A DNA stretch of 14,739 bases, taken from contig CAZIPP010000030.1 of the NCBI GenBank assembly GCA_964541215.1, positions 1 to 14,739 of the forward strand, read 5' to 3'. The translations under genes and the position numbers were made by a program. Source of the DNA: SIG469 sp964541215. Lineage in GTDB: Bacteria; Bacillota; Clostridia; Oscillospirales; Oscillospiraceae. How positions within the stretch are numbered: position 1 is the first letter of the stretch; each line of letters opens with the position of its first letter. The notes beneath the pieces were generated by a model. The model saw only the letters and a list, made by a program, of their open reading frames with translations, was not told the origin of the DNA and did no database searches. Positions 13,035-14,739 of the stretch are shown in pieces.

Positions 13035-14279
13035 CTAAAAATCAAGTGTGGCGAAATAGTCTTCAGGAGTTTCGGCTCTTCTTATCATTCTGGTGGAGCC
13101 GTCTTCACAGAGAAGTATCTCCGCGCTTCTGAGCTTGCCGTTGTAGTTGTAACCCATTGAGTGACCGTGGGCTCCGGTATCGTGGATGATAATAAGGTCT
13201 CCAATGTCAATCTTGGGCAGGTCACGGTCAATGGCAAACTTGTCGTTGTTCTCGCAAAGACCGCCGGTAATGTCGTACACATGGTCGCTGGGAGCGTTTT
13301 CCTTGCCCGACACGGTAATGTGATGGTAAGCGCCGTACATGGCGGGACGCATCAGGTTGCAGGCGCAGGCATCCAGACCGATGTACTCCTTGTGGATGTG
13401 CTTTTCATGGATGGCAGTTGCTACAAGGCAGCCATAGGGTCCAAGCATAAAGCGACCCATTTCGGTGCAGATGCTTATATCGCCCATACCTGCGGGTACC
13501 AGTATCTCTTCAAACGCCTTGCGGACGCCTTCGCCGATGGCTTCAATGTTACAGGGCTCCTGAAGCGGACGATAGGGGATGCCTACGCCGCCGGACAGGT
13601 TGATAAACTTGATATGAGCGCCGGTCTCACGGTGAAGCTCAACAGCGGTCTTGAACAGCAAAGCAGCCAGAGTGGGGTAATAGTCGTTGGCTGTGGTGTT
13701 GCTGGCAAGGAAGGCATGGATGCCGAAGTGCTTGACGCCCTTTTCCATCATAAGACGGAAGGCGCTTGCCATCTGACCGCGGGTCATACCGTATTTGGCA
13801 TCGCCGGGGGAGTCCATAATGGTGTTGCCCAGTTCAAAGTATCCGCCGGGGTTGAATCGGCAGGATACGGTTTCAGGCAGAGAACCCACATTCTTCTCAT
13901 AATAGGCGATATGGGTGATATCGTCGAAGTTGATGATGGAGTTCAGCTCAGCGGCTTTCTGAAAATCCTCCACAGGTGTGGCGTTGGAGGAGAACATTAT
14001 ATCTTCTCCACTGATGCCGATTCGCTCGCAGAGCATAAGCTCGGTAAGGGAAGAACAGTCGGCTCCGCAGCCTTCTTCACGCAGTATCTGCATCAGGCTG
14101 GGGTTGGGGGTCGCCTTAACAGCGAAGTATTCCTTAAAGCCCTTGTTCCATGAGAAGGCTTTATAAACACGTCTTGCGTTTTCGCGGATGCCTTTTTCGT
14201 CATAAAGGTGGAAGGGAGTGGGGTACTTTGCAACTATCTCTTTCAGCTGTTCGTTATTTACAAAGGGTGTTTTGATCAT
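13035..14279 (-). CDS. lysA: Diaminopimelate decarboxylase-like PLP enzyme (fold III)
   Basis: The 414-residue enzyme belongs to the alanine-racemase-fold decarboxylases; the most likely reaction is meso-diaminopimelate to lysine plus CO2, the last step of lysine synthesis. PLP Lys55 lies in YFAVKATPNP; the glycine-rich phosphate loop is NLSGGVGIPYRP, followed by CTEMGRFMLGPYG, and DACACNLMRPAMYGAYHHI is the family's DAG-x-N-x-xRPxxY signature with DAG changed to DAC. Two signatures differ from textbook LysA: the HxHIGSQ segment reads HAFLASN, so the residue stacking on PLP would be Phe in place of His, and the CES motif reads CEN. The frame extends to 14351, but ATG 14279 has GAGGA upstream and gives the normal N-terminus. 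asnS lies upstream on the same strand. Another amino acid decarboxylase is possible. Confidence 0.82.
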   Translation of the reverse strand: MIKTPFVNNEQLKEIVAKYPTPFHLYDEKGIRENARRVYKAFSWNKGFKEYFAVKATPNPSLMQILREEGCGADCSSLTELMLCERIGISGEDIMFSSNATPVEDFQKAAELNSIINFDDITHIAYYEKNVGSLPETVSCRFNPGGYFELGNTIMDSPGDAKYGMTRGQMASAFRLMMEKGVKHFGIHAFLASNTTANDYYPTLAALLFKTAVELHRETGAHIKFINLSGGVGIPYRPLQEPCNIEAIGEGVRKAFEEILVPAGMGDISICTEMGRFMLGPYGCLVATAIHEKHIHKEYIGLDACACNLMRPAMYGAYHHITVSGKENAPSDHVYDITGGLCENNDKFAIDRDLPKIDIGDLIIIHDTGAHGHSMGYNYNGKLRSAEILLCEDGSTRMIRRAETPEDYFATLDF

Positions 14280-14302
14280 TTTTAATCGTTCCTCAGGTTG
14301 TG

Positions 14303-14451
14303 GTTTTGCGTGGTAAGGGACGGGTTTTACGACCCGAATGCGGAACGGCACATAGGCCGTTCCATACGGTGGGATATGTTACGTTTTGCGTTGTAGGGAT
14401 GAGCTGTGCTCGCCAGCGGGTGGTCAAAGACCACCCCTATGGTGCGCAACC
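14303..14451. repeat. Hairpin-rich intergenic repeat region between asnS and lysA
   Basis: This 172-bp gap carries no gene. It holds two related copies beginning GTTTTGCGT(G/T)GTA (14303 and 14383), 80 bp apart, and four stems: CGGGT/ACCCG (14321-14336), GGAACGGC/GCCGTTCC (14342-14363), GGGTGGTC/GACCACCC (14418-14436), plus partly inverted ends TTGCGTTGTAGGG and CCCCTATGGTGCGCAA (14386-14449). The style is that of REP-like repeats in gut Firmicutes. None of the stems is followed by a U-run in the gene direction, so they are not good terminators; I see no lysine riboswitch and no promoter. Confidence 0.55.
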
Positions 14452-14739
14452 TTAGAAGTCAGCGTTGCCGACGGTGCGGGGATGAGGCAGCACGTCACGA
14501 ATGTTGGAGATACCGGTAAGGTACATAACAAGACGTTCAAATCCAAGACCGAATCCGGCGTGTTTTGTTCCGCCGTAACGGCGAAGATCAAGATACCACC
14601 AGTAGTCTTCGGGATCCAGCCCCATTTCCTTCATGCGGGCTTCAAGAATGTCAAGACGTTCCTCACGCTGGCTGCCGCCAATGATCTCGCCGATACCGGG
14701 AACGAGCAGGTCAACCGCGGCAACAGTCTTTCCATCGTC
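14452..14739 (-). CDS. asnS: Asparaginyl-tRNA synthetase, C-terminal part
   Basis: The last 95 residues of a class IIb aminoacyl-tRNA synthetase, which charges tRNA-Asn with asparagine, are visible; the rest lies beyond the right edge. The sequence DLLVPGIGEIIGGSQREERL and the class II motif 3 GFGLGFERLVMYLTGISNIRDVLPHPRT are typical of AsnRS, and the C-terminus NADF is close to the usual end of the protein. The gene stops 172 bp before lysA, on the same strand. Confidence 0.95.
   Translation of the reverse strand, partial: DDGKTVAAVDLLVPGIGEIIGGSQREERLDILEARMKEMGLDPEDYWWYLDLRRYGGTKHAGFGLGFERLVMYLTGISNIRDVLPHPRTVGNADF

Noticed and set aside
13161..14153. 330-residue open frame on the + strand opposite the decarboxylase gene
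   Set aside because: It is antisense to a clear PLP decarboxylase, has no recognisable domain and no ribosome site; it is a by-product of codon bias.
14280..14451. Lysine riboswitch or T-box leader for lysA
   Set aside because: None of the conserved lysine-riboswitch or T-box segments is visible; only repeat-like hairpins.
1..14739. CRISPR array, defence island, prophage or retron
   Set aside because: No regularly spaced repeats, no phage or defence gene families and no reverse transcriptase were seen.

Overview
The window looks like a piece of a low-to-mid-GC Gram-positive genome, most likely a gut member of the Clostridia (Oscillospirales-like). This is inferred from protein style, strong GGAGG-type ribosome sites, an FMN riboswitch ahead of an ECF-type riboflavin transporter, a bile salt hydrolase, a LysM-anchored surface enzyme, and intergenic repeats of the kind seen in gut Firmicutes. 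I ran no database search; all family calls are by eye.

Layout. 1-634 (-): start of a BMP/PnrA-type nucleoside-binding lipoprotein, cut by the left edge. 809-1432 (+): uridine kinase, convergent with thymidine kinase 1429-2031 (-). 2055-2321 (+): small DUF1294 membrane protein, overlapping the 3' end of a UPF0291/DUF896 protein (2301-2501, -), which itself starts inside a GNAT-like acetyltransferase (2461-2880, -) with a cysteine-rich tail. 2954-5140 (+): stand-alone molybdopterin oxidoreductase, closed by a bidirectional terminator. 5182-7089 (-): membrane-anchored metallophosphatase/5'-nucleotidase; 7154-8125 (-): choloylglycine (bile salt) hydrolase. 8231-9330 (-): two-gene operon (riboflavin transporter ribU and a pyridoxamine-oxidase-fold flavoprotein) under an FMN riboswitch. 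9711-10550 (+): patatin-like lipase. 10606-12582 (-): second 5'-nucleotidase with a LysM domain. 12583-13034: no intact gene; nucleotidase promoter, an IS3 transposase remnant and a 154-bp MITE inserted in or beside it. 13035-14279 (-): diaminopimelate-decarboxylase-like enzyme. 14280-14451: hairpin-rich repeat region. 14452-14739 (-): end of asparaginyl-tRNA synthetase, cut by the right edge.

How the genes fit together. A nucleotide-scavenging theme recurs: two secreted 5'-nucleotidases could strip phosphate from external nucleotides, the BMP-family lipoprotein could capture nucleosides, and uridine and thymidine kinases could trap them in the cell. The two nucleotidase genes lie about 3.5 kb apart, yet both have a perfect inverted repeat with ATTCA...TGAAT ends placed over a TATACT -10 box. 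That suggests a shared regulator and is the most interesting regulatory signal here. Other points are the orphan Mo enzyme, the Cys-rich acetyltransferase tail overlapping the next gene's start, and a decarboxylase with changed active-site signatures. I found no CRISPR array, tRNA, rRNA, prophage or defence system.
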